64,000 bases of DNA from Bacillus fonticola (GTDB lineage: Bacteria > Bacillota > Bacilli > Bacillales > JC228), in NCBI RefSeq assembly GCF_012955605.1, contig NZ_CP052135.1, positions 548,001-612,000 of the forward strand, written 5' to 3'. A program made the translations under genes and the position numbers. Under the pieces are notes generated by a model. The model was not told where the DNA came from and did no database searches. It was given only the letters and a program-made list of their open reading frames with translations. Below are positions 34,324-42,991 of this stretch, in pieces. How positions within the stretch are numbered: the first letter of the stretch is position 1; each line of letters begins with the position of its first letter.

Positions 34324-35685
34324 ATGAAATTTTCTGCAAAAACGAAAAAGTGGTTAGCGGTTCCGCTTTCTTTAGCTTTACTAATACCCACAGCAGGCAG
34401 CATGGTAAGTGCGGCACAAGATGGAGAAATGCCTTCAGTAACAACACCAGCTGTTGAACTTCGGACAACGCTTGATCGGTATTTGGGTGAACACGCATAC
34501 TTAGCAATAGAAACTATGAGGAAGGGTGCTGAAGGTGCTGCGGACTTCGAACAGGCTGCAGCTGCACTATCAGCAAACACGACAGATCTCGCTGGGGCAA
34601 TTGCTTCGGTCTACGGGGAAGAAGCAGGCACTCAGTTTGAAGAGATGTGGTCACGACATATCGGTTTCTTCGTTGATTACGTAACGGCAACGGCTGAAGA
34701 AGATCAAGTAGCTAAAGAAGAAGCATTAGCAAACTTAGATAATTACAGAGAGGAATTCTCTAACTTTCTTGCATCAGCCACAGGTGAACGCTTAGAGGCA
34801 GGGGCGCTTGCTGAGGGATTACAAATGCATGTTAACCAGCTAATAGGTGCTTTTGATGCATTTGCTGCAGAAGACTTTGATAAGGCGTATGAATATGGTC
34901 GTAAAGCAATAAGCCATATATACGGTGTCAGTGACGGGCTATCCAATGCGATTGTTGATCAGTTCCCAGATAAATTCGAAAACACAACTGCAGATACACC
35001 TGCTGCAGACTTGCGTTCTAATTTGAACTATCTATTAACCGAGCATGCGGGTCTTGCGGTGACAGCCATGCAAAACGGTATTGACGGGTCAGCAGACTTT
35101 GAAGCGTCTGCAAATGCACTAGCAGCTAACACGACTGACTTGTCTGCAGCGATTGCTTCTGTTTACGGGGAAGAAGCGGGGACACAGTTTGAAGAAATGT
35201 GGGCGGCTCACATTGGGAACTTTGTAGAATATGTAACGGCTACAGGTGCTGAAGATGAAGAAGCAAAAACAGCAGCTATCGAAGCACTAAACAACTACCG
35301 TGCTGAATTCTCAGCGTTCATCGAAACAGCAACAGAAGGTCGCGTTGTGGCAGAGGGATTATCAGAAGGATTGCAAATGCATGTAGACAAACTCATTACA
35401 GCTTTTGATTCTTATGTAGTTGAGGACTATGCAACTGCCTATGAAAACGTTCGTACAGCTTATGCTCATATGCTCAACCCAGCTAAAGGACTTTCAGCAG
35501 CATTTGTTGATCAGTTCCCTGAAAACTTTGTAGCTACAAAAATGCCTACTGAAATGCCGAAAACTGGTTTAGGTGGTACAGCTCAAGATGAATCTTTTGC
35601 ATGGGTGTGGGTAAGTCTTGCTGCTCTATTGGCAGCAGCGGGCGTGTTTGCCATGAAACGTGTAACTGGAGGAAAAAATGAGTAA
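34324..35685 (+). CDS. Secreted, probably wall-anchored protein with duplicated helical domain and MPKTG sorting signal
   Basis: A 453-residue protein. A signal peptide (residues 1-31, ending SMVSAA) is followed by two repeats of about 165 residues, roughly 45-210 and 222-393, more than half identical. Each contains EHAxLAxxxM, a FEEMWxxHIGxFVxYVTAT block, a YREEFS-type block and GLQMHVxxLIxAFD. The conserved His and Glu in helical context could bind a metal, but that is inference. The C terminus has MPKTG (411-415), a membrane helix and KRVTGGKNE, a sortase-type signal with Met in place of Leu. The next gene is a sortase. ATG 34324 follows AGAGGAG; a GTG at 34288 is rejected. The family is not recognised with certainty. 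Confidence 0.82.
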   Translation: MKFSAKTKKWLAVPLSLALLIPTAGSMVSAAQDGEMPSVTTPAVELRTTLDRYLGEHAYLAIETMRKGAEGAADFEQAAAALSANTTDLAGAIASVYGEEAGTQFEEMWSRHIGFFVDYVTATAEEDQVAKEEALANLDNYREEFSNFLASATGERLEAGALAEGLQMHVNQLIGAFDAFAAEDFDKAYEYGRKAISHIYGVSDGLSNAIVDQFPDKFENTTADTPAADLRSNLNYLLTEHAGLAVTAMQNGIDGSADFEASANALAANTTDLSAAIASVYGEEAGTQFEEMWAAHIGNFVEYVTATGAEDEEAKTAAIEALNNYRAEFSAFIETATEGRVVAEGLSEGLQMHVDKLITAFDSYVVEDYATAYENVRTAYAHMLNPAKGLSAAFVDQFPENFVATKMPTEMPKTGLGGTAQDESFAWVWVSLAALLAAAGVFAMKRVTGGKNE

Positions 35686-35715
35686 TACGACTGTGTAGAG
35701 AGGGGCTGAAAAGAT

Positions 35716-36369
35716 GTGAAAACGTCGCTTATGTTAGTCGTACTAGGGATTCTTCTAGTGGGCTGTGCAGGAGGAGGATCTTCTACAAGTAAAACAGGCG
35801 GGGAGCAGTCTCAAGTCCCCGCTTCATTCGAACAGGGGAAAGAGAGGCAGTCAGAGACGGAGAAACTTGAAGTGGAAGCGGCGTCTACCTCTTTTGAAGA
35901 TGCTTTTCGTACAGAGCAACCCACTATTGTCCCTGTTATACTAGAGATTCCAGCCATTGATGTATCGACTAACGTTGAAAAAACGGGTGTATTGCCTGAT
36001 GGAAGAATGGGTGTGCCAAAAGATACGGATAATGTGGCTTGGTTTGCACCTGGGTCGATGCCAGGAGAACGGGGAAATGCCGTGATGGCTGGTCACGTCG
36101 ACGATTTAGTTAGTCCCGCTGTCTTCTATGATTTGAAGAAGTTGAAGGTGGGGGATCAAGTCTTTGTAACGGGTGATGACGGGGAGAAGCTCACATTTGA
36201 AGTGACAAGGAAGGAAACGTATCCTCGACTAGATGCACCGTTAGATGATATTTTTGGATCATCCTATGCCAAGAAGCTGAATCTGATCACGTGTGTCGGC
36301 AAATATGATCCGAAAACGACTGAGCGTGCTGATCGACTTGTTGTCTTTACAGAGCTAGTAGAGTCGTAA
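35716..36369 (+). CDS. Class F-like sortase, lipoprotein
   Basis: A 217-residue protein. A lipobox (LVGC, C17) follows a short hydrophobic segment, so the enzyme is probably tethered by lipid. An acidic low-complexity linker precedes the sortase barrel (about 75-217). Catalytic residues are visible: H127 in AGHVDD, C193 in LITCVG and R207 in ADRLVVF. Sortases cleave sorting signals and join the protein to cell wall or another acceptor. The gene follows the MPKTG protein by 30 bases, so that is the likely substrate. The start is GTG 35716; AGAGGGG lies about 12 bases before it. A bidirectional terminator follows. Confidence 0.9.
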   Translation: MKTSLMLVVLGILLVGCAGGGSSTSKTGGEQSQVPASFEQGKERQSETEKLEVEAASTSFEDAFRTEQPTIVPVILEIPAIDVSTNVEKTGVLPDGRMGVPKDTDNVAWFAPGSMPGERGNAVMAGHVDDLVSPAVFYDLKKLKVGDQVFVTGDDGEKLTFEVTRKETYPRLDAPLDDIFGSSYAKKLNLITCVGKYDPKTTERADRLVVFTELVES

Positions 36370-36371
36370 CA

Positions 36372-36410
36372 AAATACCTCCACCTTCTCAAACGAGGGTG
36401 GAGGTATTTA
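36372..36410. terminator. Bidirectional terminator between sortase and carbonic anhydrase
   Basis: AAATACCTCCACC/GGTGGAGGTATTT with A- and T-rich flanks, shared by two converging genes. Confidence 0.85.
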
Positions 36411-36971
36411 TTATTTATAACCGCTAGTAACAAGGTCTAGCTTTCCGGTATCAGGATCGATGATTAAGCCATGCACGGGTACATCATTCGGCAGGAGTGG
36501 GTGGTTTTCGACCATGCTGACACTATGGCGTACGTTCTCTTCGACAGAATCAAATCCTTGCAACCATTTTTTTGGTTCGAATCCTGAGTATTGAAGAGTT
36601 TTTAATGTCTCTTCTGTAATGCCACGTTCTTTCATTTTTTCAATGATACTCTCCGGCTGTAGTGCTGACATTCCACAATCGTGATGCCCTATGACGAGAA
36701 TTTCATCTGCTTGTAGCTCATACACAGCTACCAGTAGACTTCTCATTATACTGCCAAAAGGGTGGTTAATCATGGCGCCGGCATTCCGAACGATCTTAAT
36801 GTCTCCGTTGCGCATGTTCATTGCCTTTGTTACTAGCTCAACGAGTCGTGTATCCATACAAGTTAATACGACTAAGCGCTTATCGGGAAACTTTGTTGTC
36901 GTGTACGCTTCATATTGTTTTTCTTTGACAAACTGTTCATTGTACGCTAAAACATCATGTAGAAGAGTCAT
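36411..36971 (-). CDS. Beta-class carbonic anhydrase
   Basis: A 186-residue cytoplasmic zinc enzyme that interconverts CO2 and bicarbonate. Zinc ligands and catalytic dyad are in place: C38-M-D40-T-R42, H96 and C99 in GHHDCGM. It belongs to the small bacterial type like B. subtilis YtiB. It is transcribed alone; a bidirectional terminator ends it. Bicarbonate supply could serve the carboxylation step (PurK/PurE) of the adjacent pur operon, but this is only a contextual thought. Confidence 0.93.
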   Translation of the reverse strand: MTLLHDVLAYNEQFVKEKQYEAYTTTKFPDKRLVVLTCMDTRLVELVTKAMNMRNGDIKIVRNAGAMINHPFGSIMRSLLVAVYELQADEILVIGHHDCGMSALQPESIIEKMKERGITEETLKTLQYSGFEPKKWLQGFDSVEENVRHSVSMVENHPLLPNDVPVHGLIIDPDTGKLDLVTSGYK

Positions 36972-37221
36972 CTATCATAGTCCTTTCTTGAGGAGGTTAA
37001 TTTTATTGTAGCGGAACTGACTAGATTGTCCTAGCGAAAACTTCGCACTGGTGAGAATTTCCCCTTTGTCATCCTGGTACGTTCTAGTACAATGGGGAGG
37101 CAAAGGAGCAAAGTGCAAGGTTTTTTCATTTATTTCACGTCTCGAGTGAGAAACGACTACTTTTGTGAATACTAAAAAGACGTGTTGCCTGCGCTTTTCA
37201 ATGCATAAAGGAGGTCTTCTT

Positions 37222-37764
37222 TTGTTAGAGAATGGACTTGTCATGATGATCATCATTCTTCTCATTAATATCGTATACGTATCTTTCTTCACGATCCGCA
37301 TGATTTTGACCTTAAAAGGACAACGGTATCTTGCTGCTTTTTTGAGTACATTTGAGGTGGTCATTTATGTTGTCGGACTGGGGTTAGTTTTAGATAATTT
37401 AAATGAAATTCAAAATCTTATCGCGTATGCGCTAGGCTATGCGATGGGTGTGCTAGTGGGGATGAAGTTAGAAGAAAAGCTAGCACTTGGCTATATCGCA
37501 GTGAACGTGATAACAACTGATGAAACAGAATTGCCTGCAACCTTACGTGATCAAGGATATGGGGTAACGAGCTGGGCTGCACATGGTCGTGAACGAGATC
37601 GGATTGCGATGCAAATTTTAACACCACGTAAATACGAACTGAAGCTATATGAGATGATTAAGAGCACGGACCCAAAGGCGTTTATTATTAGCTATGAACC
37701 GAAGCAAATTCATGGCGGTTTCTGGGTGAAACAAGTCCGAAGAAGTAAGCTGGAGGAACTATGA
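37222..37764 (+). CDS. yebE: DUF2179/DUF5698 membrane protein YebE
   Basis: A 180-residue protein with three N-terminal membrane helices (about residues 5-85) and a C-terminal cytoplasmic DUF2179 domain ([20 protein letters not shown] onward), a ferredoxin-like fold found in YitT-type proteins. The start is TTG 37222, six bases after AAGGAGGT; an upstream frame from 37165 is rejected. It overlaps yebG by four bases. The same pair precedes purE in B. subtilis. The function is unknown. Upstream, 36972-37221 holds only a weak promoter-like TTGTCA-16-TACAAT near 37064. Confidence 0.9.
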   Translation: MLENGLVMMIIILLINIVYVSFFTIRMILTLKGQRYLAAFLSTFEVVIYVVGLGLVLDNLNEIQNLIAYALGYAMGVLVGMKLEEKLALGYIAVNVITTDETELPATLRDQGYGVTSWAAHGRERDRIAMQILTPRKYELKLYEMIKSTDPKAFIISYEPKQIHGGFWVKQVRRSKLEEL

Positions 37765-37955
37765 GTAAACAAAAGAAAGTATGGTTTTCAGTTGAAGAAG
37801 GAGAGAACATTGCGTCTTGTTTGGAGCGGATGGATCGGGAAGGGTATCGACCTATTCGCCGCATGGAAAAGCCTCTTTTCAAAGAAGAAAAAGGCGAAAA
37901 GGTACCTGTTTCCAGTGAAATACGCTTTCAAGGGGAGTTAAAGACGAACAATTAA
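37761..37955 (+). CDS. yebG: NETI-motif protein YebG
   Basis: A 64-residue soluble protein. It is very basic and acidic in alternation, with the motif region [20 protein letters not shown] near residues 12-31 typical of the NETI family, although the eponymous NETI is here GENI. It is coupled to yebE by an ATGA overlap. The function is unknown. It is conserved upstream of purE in Bacillales. Confidence 0.85.
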   Translation: MSKQKKVWFSVEEGENIASCLERMDREGYRPIRRMEKPLFKEEKGEKVPVSSEIRFQGELKTNN

Positions 37956-37983
37956 AACTTTTACAAGTGAAAATGTTCGCTAA
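37939..37983. promoter_or_regulatory. Paired PurR boxes upstream of the pur operon
   Basis: Inverted cores CGAAC (37944-37948) and GTTCG (37974-37978), each box matching the B. subtilis PurBox at 11 of 13 positions. Spacing is 30 bases core to core, identical to pbuG. PurR represses at low PRPP. Confidence 0.72.
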
Positions 37984-37989
37984 ATGACC

Positions 37990-38018
37990 TTGACAGTCGC
38001 GGGATGCCTTGGTACGAT
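37990..38018 (+). promoter_or_regulatory. Sigma-A promoter of the pur operon
   Basis: TTGACA and TACGAT with a 17-base spacer, between the PurR boxes and the riboswitch. Confidence 0.82.
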
Positions 38019-38051
38019 TAAGAATGAAAGGCTAGGGCTCAACTTCATACA

Positions 38052-38120
38052 CCTCATATAACGATGGGAATATGGCCCATAAGTCTCTACCCGGTTACCG
38101 TAAATAACCGGACTATGAGG
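38052..38120 (+). promoter_or_regulatory. Guanine riboswitch aptamer (pur operon leader)
   Basis: P1 is CCTCATA/TATGAGG. Core blocks TATAACGATGGG, AATATGGCC, AAGTCTCTACC, TTACCGTAAATAA and GGACTATGAGG. C in GACTATG specifies guanine or hypoxanthine. Confidence 0.94.
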
Positions 38121-38210
38121 GAAAGCGGTCGACACACTTACTACGTGCGCGAAGGAGCCTTTTTTCGGTGCCTTTGTACGATGCCGTAGTGACAAGTAGC
38201 GGATTGTAAA

Positions 38211-38271
38211 CGCCTCTGTGTACCCTCTTTCTCTCTATTGGAGAGAAGGGGTCTACACAGAGGCTTTTTGT
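38211..38271 (+). terminator. Riboswitch-controlled terminator (pur operon leader)
   Basis: A long stem: GCCTCTGTGTA with TCTACACAGAGGC plus an inner CTTTCTCTC/GGAGAGAAG, then TTTTT. It lies 60 bases before purE. Confidence 0.88.
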
Positions 38272-38330
38272 ATTCATAAATGAAACCACTTGAATCAATA
38301 GTGGGTACAACAATAGAGGAGGGGACGAAC

Positions 38331-38828
38331 ATGACAGCACACGTGGCAAAAGTAGCCGTCATCATGGGAAGTGTCTCAGATTGGGACACGATGCAACATA
38401 CATGTAAAACACTAGACGAGTTACATATTCCTTATGAGAAGCAAGTGGTATCGGCGCATAGGACGCCAGACTTGCTGTTCTCATTCGCTGAAGGCGCTGA
38501 GGAAGCAGGGTACTCATGCATTATTGCTGGTGCAGGGGGAGCTGCTCATTTGCCAGGTATGGTAGCTGCAAAAACGACGGTTCCGGTGATTGGTGTACCG
38601 ATCCAATCTCGTGCCCTCCAAGGCTTGGATTCACTTCTTTCTATCGTTCAAATGCCAGGAGGAGTTCCGGTTGCCACTGTTGCGATCGGGAAAGCGGGAG
38701 CTGTCAATGCAGGCTTGCTTGCTGCCCAGCTAATCGGTGTAACAGATCCGCACGTTCGTCAGCGTGTGATTGATATAAGAAAGGCAACGGAAGCCAACGT
38801 ATTGGAGACGCGCTATGAACTCTCGTAA
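38331..38828 (+). CDS. purE: N5-carboxyaminoimidazole ribonucleotide mutase PurE
   Basis: A 165-residue class I PurE that moves the carboxyl group of N5-CAIR to make CAIR. Motifs are GSVSDWDTMQ (about 11-20), SAHRTPD (about 42-48, catalytic His) and GAGGAAHLPGM (about 71-81). ATG 38331 follows GAGGAGGGG; the frame open from 38280 lies in the leader. It overlaps purK by 14 bases. It is the first gene of the twelve-gene pur operon. Confidence 0.97.
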   Translation: MTAHVAKVAVIMGSVSDWDTMQHTCKTLDELHIPYEKQVVSAHRTPDLLFSFAEGAEEAGYSCIIAGAGGAAHLPGMVAAKTTVPVIGVPIQSRALQGLDSLLSIVQMPGGVPVATVAIGKAGAVNAGLLAAQLIGVTDPHVRQRVIDIRKATEANVLETRYELS

Positions 38829-39951
38829 TCTACCTAACACACTCGGCATCATTGGTGGCGGACAACTCGGTAAAATGATGGCACAGGCGGCAAGTCAACT
38901 TGGGATGAAAACAGTCGTTCTCGATCCGAACAAAAATGCACCAGCCGCTCACATATGTACAGAGTTTATTGAAGCAGCGTTTGACGACGAGGTGGCATTA
39001 CAGCGGTTTGCGTCATCGTGTGATCGAATTACTTATGAGCTTGAGCACTTACCTGTTCCTGCCTTGGAGGAAGCTTTGCCACGGACTGTTTTTCCTCAAG
39101 GGACGAAGGCTTTACTTACGACGCAGGATCGTTTGCTTGAAAAACAATTATTCGCTTCGCTCGGCCTGCCTACAGTACGATTTGCTGCCATCGAAAATGA
39201 GCAGGTACTCTATGATACAGTCGACAAGTTCCCACTTCCGGCTGTTTTAAAGACACGAACGGGGGGATATGACGGGAAGGGGCAAGTACGGATTACATCA
39301 AAGCAAGATGTAGTCGCTGCAGCTACTTTGTTGGCGCATGGACCTTGTTTGCTAGAAGAGTTCGTTGCGTTCGAGCGTGAGGTGTCGTGTGTTGTGGCGA
39401 GAAATGAATTCGGGGAAAAGCAAGTGTATCCACTTTTTGAGAACGAGCACGCCCATCACATTTTGCACAAAACGACTTTTCCAGCTTCCACGACTTCAAA
39501 GGTAGAAGAAACGCTCACTACATCGGCACTCGAGCTTGTAGATGCGCTCAATTTTATCGGTGTATTAGCGATGGAGGCTTTCGTACAGGAAGATGGCACA
39601 GTGCTCTTAAATGAATTGGCACCGCGTCCGCATAATTCCGGGCATGTCACGATGGAAATGTGCAATGTATCTCAGTTTGAACAACATGTACGTGCTTGTA
39701 TGGGCTGGCCACTGCGAGAGATCACCGTCTACCAACCAGGTGTCATGGTAAACCTATTAGGGGAACATATGGAAGGCTATAAACAGCACGCAAGACAACT
39801 GCCAGATCATGCGCTGCATTTGTACGGTAAAGAGGATGTGAGACAGGGAAGAAAAATGGGGCATGTGACCTTTTCTTTACAAGAGTTTATCACCATCCCA
39901 TCTAGCATGTACGAGGAAATCTGGCACGTAAAAGAGGAGGCCATACAATGA
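38815..39951 (+). CDS. purK: N5-carboxyaminoimidazole ribonucleotide synthase PurK
   Basis: A 378-residue ATP-grasp enzyme that joins bicarbonate to AIR using ATP, providing the substrate of Pur[13 protein letters not shown] opens the N-terminal domain. [13 protein letters not shown] (about 142-154) is the ATP-binding loop, and [12 protein letters not shown] (about 265-276) binds metal and substrate. The start lies inside purE, and four bases overlap purB. Confidence 0.97.
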   Translation: MNSRNLPNTLGIIGGGQLGKMMAQAASQLGMKTVVLDPNKNAPAAHICTEFIEAAFDDEVALQRFASSCDRITYELEHLPVPALEEALPRTVFPQGTKALLTTQDRLLEKQLFASLGLPTVRFAAIENEQVLYDTVDKFPLPAVLKTRTGGYDGKGQVRITSKQDVVAAATLLAHGPCLLEEFVAFEREVSCVVARNEFGEKQVYPLFENEHAHHILHKTTFPASTTSKVEETLTTSALELVDALNFIGVLAMEAFVQEDGTVLLNELAPRPHNSGHVTMEMCNVSQFEQHVRACMGWPLREITVYQPGVMVNLLGEHMEGYKQHARQLPDHALHLYGKEDVRQGRKMGHVTFSLQEFITIPSSMYEEIWHVKEEAIQ

Positions 39952-41246
39952 TAGAACGCTATACACGTGAGGAAATGGGTCGGATTTGGACAGATGAAAA
40001 TCGTTACCAAGCTTGGTTAGAGGTTGAAATTTTGGCTTGCGAAGCTTGGTCTGAGCTCGGGACTATTCCGAAAGAGGATGTCAAACAAATTCGCGAGCGG
40101 GCTTCATTTCAAATCGACCGCATTCTTGAGATAGAAGAAGAAACGCGACACGATGTGGTGGCGTTTACTAGAGCCGTATCAGAGTCACTAGGAGAAGAGA
40201 AAAAGTGGGTGCATTACGGTCTCACTTCAACAGACGTTGTGGACACCGCGCTCTCTTATTTATTAAAACAGGCCAATGACCTGATTGAACGCGATGTGCG
40301 CAATTTTATCGAGATTTTGAAGGAAAAAGCGATTGAGCACAAATATACGATCATGATGGGGCGTACACACGGTGTGCACGCGGAGCCAACAACATTTGGT
40401 CTGAAGCTCGCGCTTTGGTACGAAGAGATGAAGCGGAACTTGCATCGTCTTGAAGAAGCGCGTAAGACGATTGAAGTCGGGAAGTTGTCTGGTGCGGTGG
40501 GAACGTACGCTAACATTGATCCATTTGTTGAGCAGTATGTGTGTGAACAACTCGGACTTACAGCCGCTCCGATCTCCACGCAAACGCTACAGAGAGATCG
40601 CCACGCGCAGTACGTAGCTACACTTGCATTGATTGCGACATCTATCGAAAAGATGGCAGTCGAAATTCGTGGACTCCAAAAGAGTGAAACGAGAGAGGTG
40701 GAGGAATTCTTTGCAGCAGGACAAAAGGGGTCCTCAGCAATGCCACATAAACGCAATCCAATCGGCTCTGAGAATATGACAGGCATGGCGCGCTTGCTTC
40801 GTGGCTACATGACGACAGCTTATGAAAACGTAGCGCTTTGGCATGAGCGGGATATCTCCCACTCTTCTGCTGAGCGGGTTATCCTGCCTGACGCAACGAT
40901 TACGCTGAACTACATGCTGAATCGTTTCGGTCGCATCGTTCGTGATTTGACAGTGTACCCAGAGAACATGAAGCGCAACATGAGCCGCACCTTTGGCCTC
41001 ATTTTCTCACAACGCGTACTGCTCACATTAATTGACAAAGGACTGTCACGTGAAGAAGCGTATGACACGGTACAACCGAATGCGATGCGCGCGTGGGAAG
41101 AGCAAGTCGGGTTCCGCACTTTGCTTGAACAAGATCCAACTGTACAAGCAAACTTGTCTAAAGAAGACTTGGATGCGTGCTTTGACGATACGATTCACTT
41201 GAAAAACGTCGAAACGATTTTTGATCGTTTAGGACTACACGGGTAA
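39948..41246 (+). CDS. purB: Adenylosuccinate lyase PurB
   Basis: A 432-residue homotetrameric lyase acting twice in purine synthesis: SAICAR to AICAR and adenylosuccinate to AMP. The family signature [10 protein letters not shown] contains the catalytic Ser loop (near residue 262), and [15 protein letters not shown] carries the active-site His pair. It is coupled to purK (ATGA). A hairpin follows before purC. Confidence 0.97.
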   Translation: MIERYTREEMGRIWTDENRYQAWLEVEILACEAWSELGTIPKEDVKQIRERASFQIDRILEIEEETRHDVVAFTRAVSESLGEEKKWVHYGLTSTDVVDTALSYLLKQANDLIERDVRNFIEILKEKAIEHKYTIMMGRTHGVHAEPTTFGLKLALWYEEMKRNLHRLEEARKTIEVGKLSGAVGTYANIDPFVEQYVCEQLGLTAAPISTQTLQRDRHAQYVATLALIATSIEKMAVEIRGLQKSETREVEEFFAAGQKGSSAMPHKRNPIGSENMTGMARLLRGYMTTAYENVALWHERDISHSSAERVILPDATITLNYMLNRFGRIVRDLTVYPENMKRNMSRTFGLIFSQRVLLTLIDKGLSREEAYDTVQPNAMRAWEEQVGFRTLLEQDPTVQANLSKEDLDACFDDTIHLKNVETIFDRLGLHG

Positions 41247-41287
41247 AGGGAAGGGCATTTTTTCCTTTGCCCTTTCTTTGCACCTTT
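41247..41287 (+). terminator. Terminator-like hairpin between purB and purC
   Basis: AAGGGCA/TGCCCTT hairpin extended by flanking pairs, then TTTCTTTGCACCTTTTTT. It lies inside the pur operon, so it would act as a partial attenuator or RNA-stability element. Confidence 0.4.
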
Positions 41288-41333
41288 TTTGCTGAAAATC
41301 GACTACTTTTTCTGAATTAAGGAGGAAAATGAC

Positions 41334-42056
41334 ATGACTACTGCGTCCGCAGGAGAACTTTTGTACGAAGGAAAAGCGAAAAAACTTTACGCTACAGAGG
41401 ATGGGGATCGTCTCCTCGTTCGCTACAAGGACGAGGCAACAGCGTATAACGGGGAGAAGCATGCGATGATCCCTGGCAAAAGCCGCTTGAATCACGAGAT
41501 TTCAAGCTTACTATTTTCCGTGCTTGAAGCAAAGGGAGTCTCCACTCACTTCATCGAGCGTTTGTCTGACAAAGAGCAGCTCGTGCGGAAAGTAACCATT
41601 ATTCCTCTTGAGGTGGTCGTTCGCAACGTCACAGCAGGTAGTTTTGCGAAACGGTTTGGGCAAGAAGAAGGGATTGTGCTGCCGTTTTCCGTCGTCGATT
41701 TTCACGTAAAAGACGATGCGCTCGGTGATCCACTCGCGACAGACGATCAGCTGCTTGTCCTTCAGTATGCTGGCAAAGGTGAACTAGAGACATTAAAGCA
41801 ACGAGCGCTTGAAGTGAATGATATTTTGAAAGAATACTTTGCCGACAAAGGCATTACGTTAATAGATTTCAAGTTAGAGTTTGGCTACACAGAGGCTGGC
41901 GAACTCATCGTTGCTGACGAGATCTCTCCAGATACGTGTCGCCTTTGGGATCAAAAAACGAACGAAAAGCTAGACAAAGATGTGTTCCGCAGAGATTTAG
42001 GGTCGTTACCCGAGACATACGAAAAACTATACAAGCGATTAACGGAGGGGAAGTAA
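41334..42056 (+). CDS. purC: SAICAR synthetase PurC
   Basis: A 240-residue enzyme that joins aspartate to CAIR using ATP. Recognisable blocks are LYEGKAKKLYATED (about 9-22), IIPLEVVVRNVTAGSFAKR and the C-terminal DEISPDTCRLWD metal/substrate loop. AAGGAGG precedes the ATG. purS starts at the next base after the stop codon. Confidence 0.97.
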   Translation: MTTASAGELLYEGKAKKLYATEDGDRLLVRYKDEATAYNGEKHAMIPGKSRLNHEISSLLFSVLEAKGVSTHFIERLSDKEQLVRKVTIIPLEVVVRNVTAGSFAKRFGQEEGIVLPFSVVDFHVKDDALGDPLATDDQLLVLQYAGKGELETLKQRALEVNDILKEYFADKGITLIDFKLEFGYTEAGELIVADEISPDTCRLWDQKTNEKLDKDVFRRDLGSLPETYEKLYKRLTEGK

Positions 42057-42314
42057 ATGAAAACTGTACACGTCACAATCCACGTCAAACAAGCTGTGTT
42101 AGATCCGCAAGGGAAAGCGGTCGAAGGAGGACTCCGTGCACTAGGCTTTACAGGTGTAGAAAACGTACGGGTAGGAAAATCGATCACATTACAGCTTAAC
42201 GGATCAGATGAAGAAATTCGCACACAAGTAGAAGCGATGTGTCATCAGTTACTTGCCAACCCGGTGACAGAAATGTACACGATCGAAATAGAAAAGGAGC
42301 GTGTCGAGGCATGA
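42057..42314 (+). CDS. purS: FGAM synthase subunit PurS
   Basis: An 85-residue subunit that bridges PurQ and PurL so that ammonia made by PurQ reaches PurL. The sequence [22 protein letters not shown] start ([20 protein letters not shown]) and GRIEGGL-equivalent VEGGLRALG are typical. It abuts purC without a gap and overlaps purQ by four bases. Confidence 0.96.
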   Translation: MKTVHVTIHVKQAVLDPQGKAVEGGLRALGFTGVENVRVGKSITLQLNGSDEEIRTQVEAMCHQLLANPVTEMYTIEIEKERVEA

Positions 42315-42991
42315 AGGTAGCCGTTATTCAGTTTCCAGGCTCCAACTGCGACATGGATGTTGTGGAAGCCGTTCGCGGTCCACTTGGTGAAGAGGCTGAG
42401 CTCGTCGATTATCGAGAAACGACTCTTGATGGTTTCGACGCGATCGTACTGCCTGGTGGTTTTTCGTATGGAGACGCGCTTCGCTGTGGCGCAATTGCTC
42501 GGTTTTCTCCTATTATCGCTGCGATGAAAGAGCATGCCGAAATGGGAACGCCTATTTTAGGAATCTGCAACGGTTTTCAAATTTTACTAGAAGCCGGATT
42601 ACTAGAAGGGGCGCTCATTCGGAACGAGGGCTTAGCATTTCGGTGTGAGACGGTACCTGTTCGAGTGGAAAGAACGCATCCTATTTTTGCGGATGTTCCA
42701 GCAAGTACCGTGCTGCAGTTACCAATTGCACATGGTGAAGGCAACTATCAGTGTGATGAAGAAACGTTTGGACGTTTGCAAGCGAACGGTCAAATATTGT
42801 TCACATACGCAGGTGACAATCCAAACGGAAGCATTGCCAATATCGCTGGGATTACAAACGAGCGCGGCAATGTGTGTGGGATGATGCCGCATCCAGAGCG
42901 TGCGGTGGAAGAGATTCTAGGTGGCACAGACGGTCTATCACTATTCAACTCTTTACTACACAACTGGAGGGAACAACATGTTGGTGCGTAA
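42311..42991 (+). CDS. purQ: FGAM synthase glutaminase subunit PurQ
   Basis: A 226-residue class-I glutamine amidotransferase that supplies ammonia to PurL. The catalytic Cys is in [10 protein letters not shown] (about residue 86), with MMPHPERA near the C terminus holding the His-Glu pair. The start ATG 42311 overlaps purS (ATGA). The frame open from 42239 is rejected because it runs inside purS. Confidence 0.97.
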   Translation: MKVAVIQFPGSNCDMDVVEAVRGPLGEEAELVDYRETTLDGFDAIVLPGGFSYGDALRCGAIARFSPIIAAMKEHAEMGTPILGICNGFQILLEAGLLEGALIRNEGLAFRCETVPVRVERTHPIFADVPASTVLQLPIAHGEGNYQCDEETFGRLQANGQILFTYAGDNPNGSIANIAGITNERGNVCGMMPHPERAVEEILGGTDGLSLFNSLLHNWREQHVGA

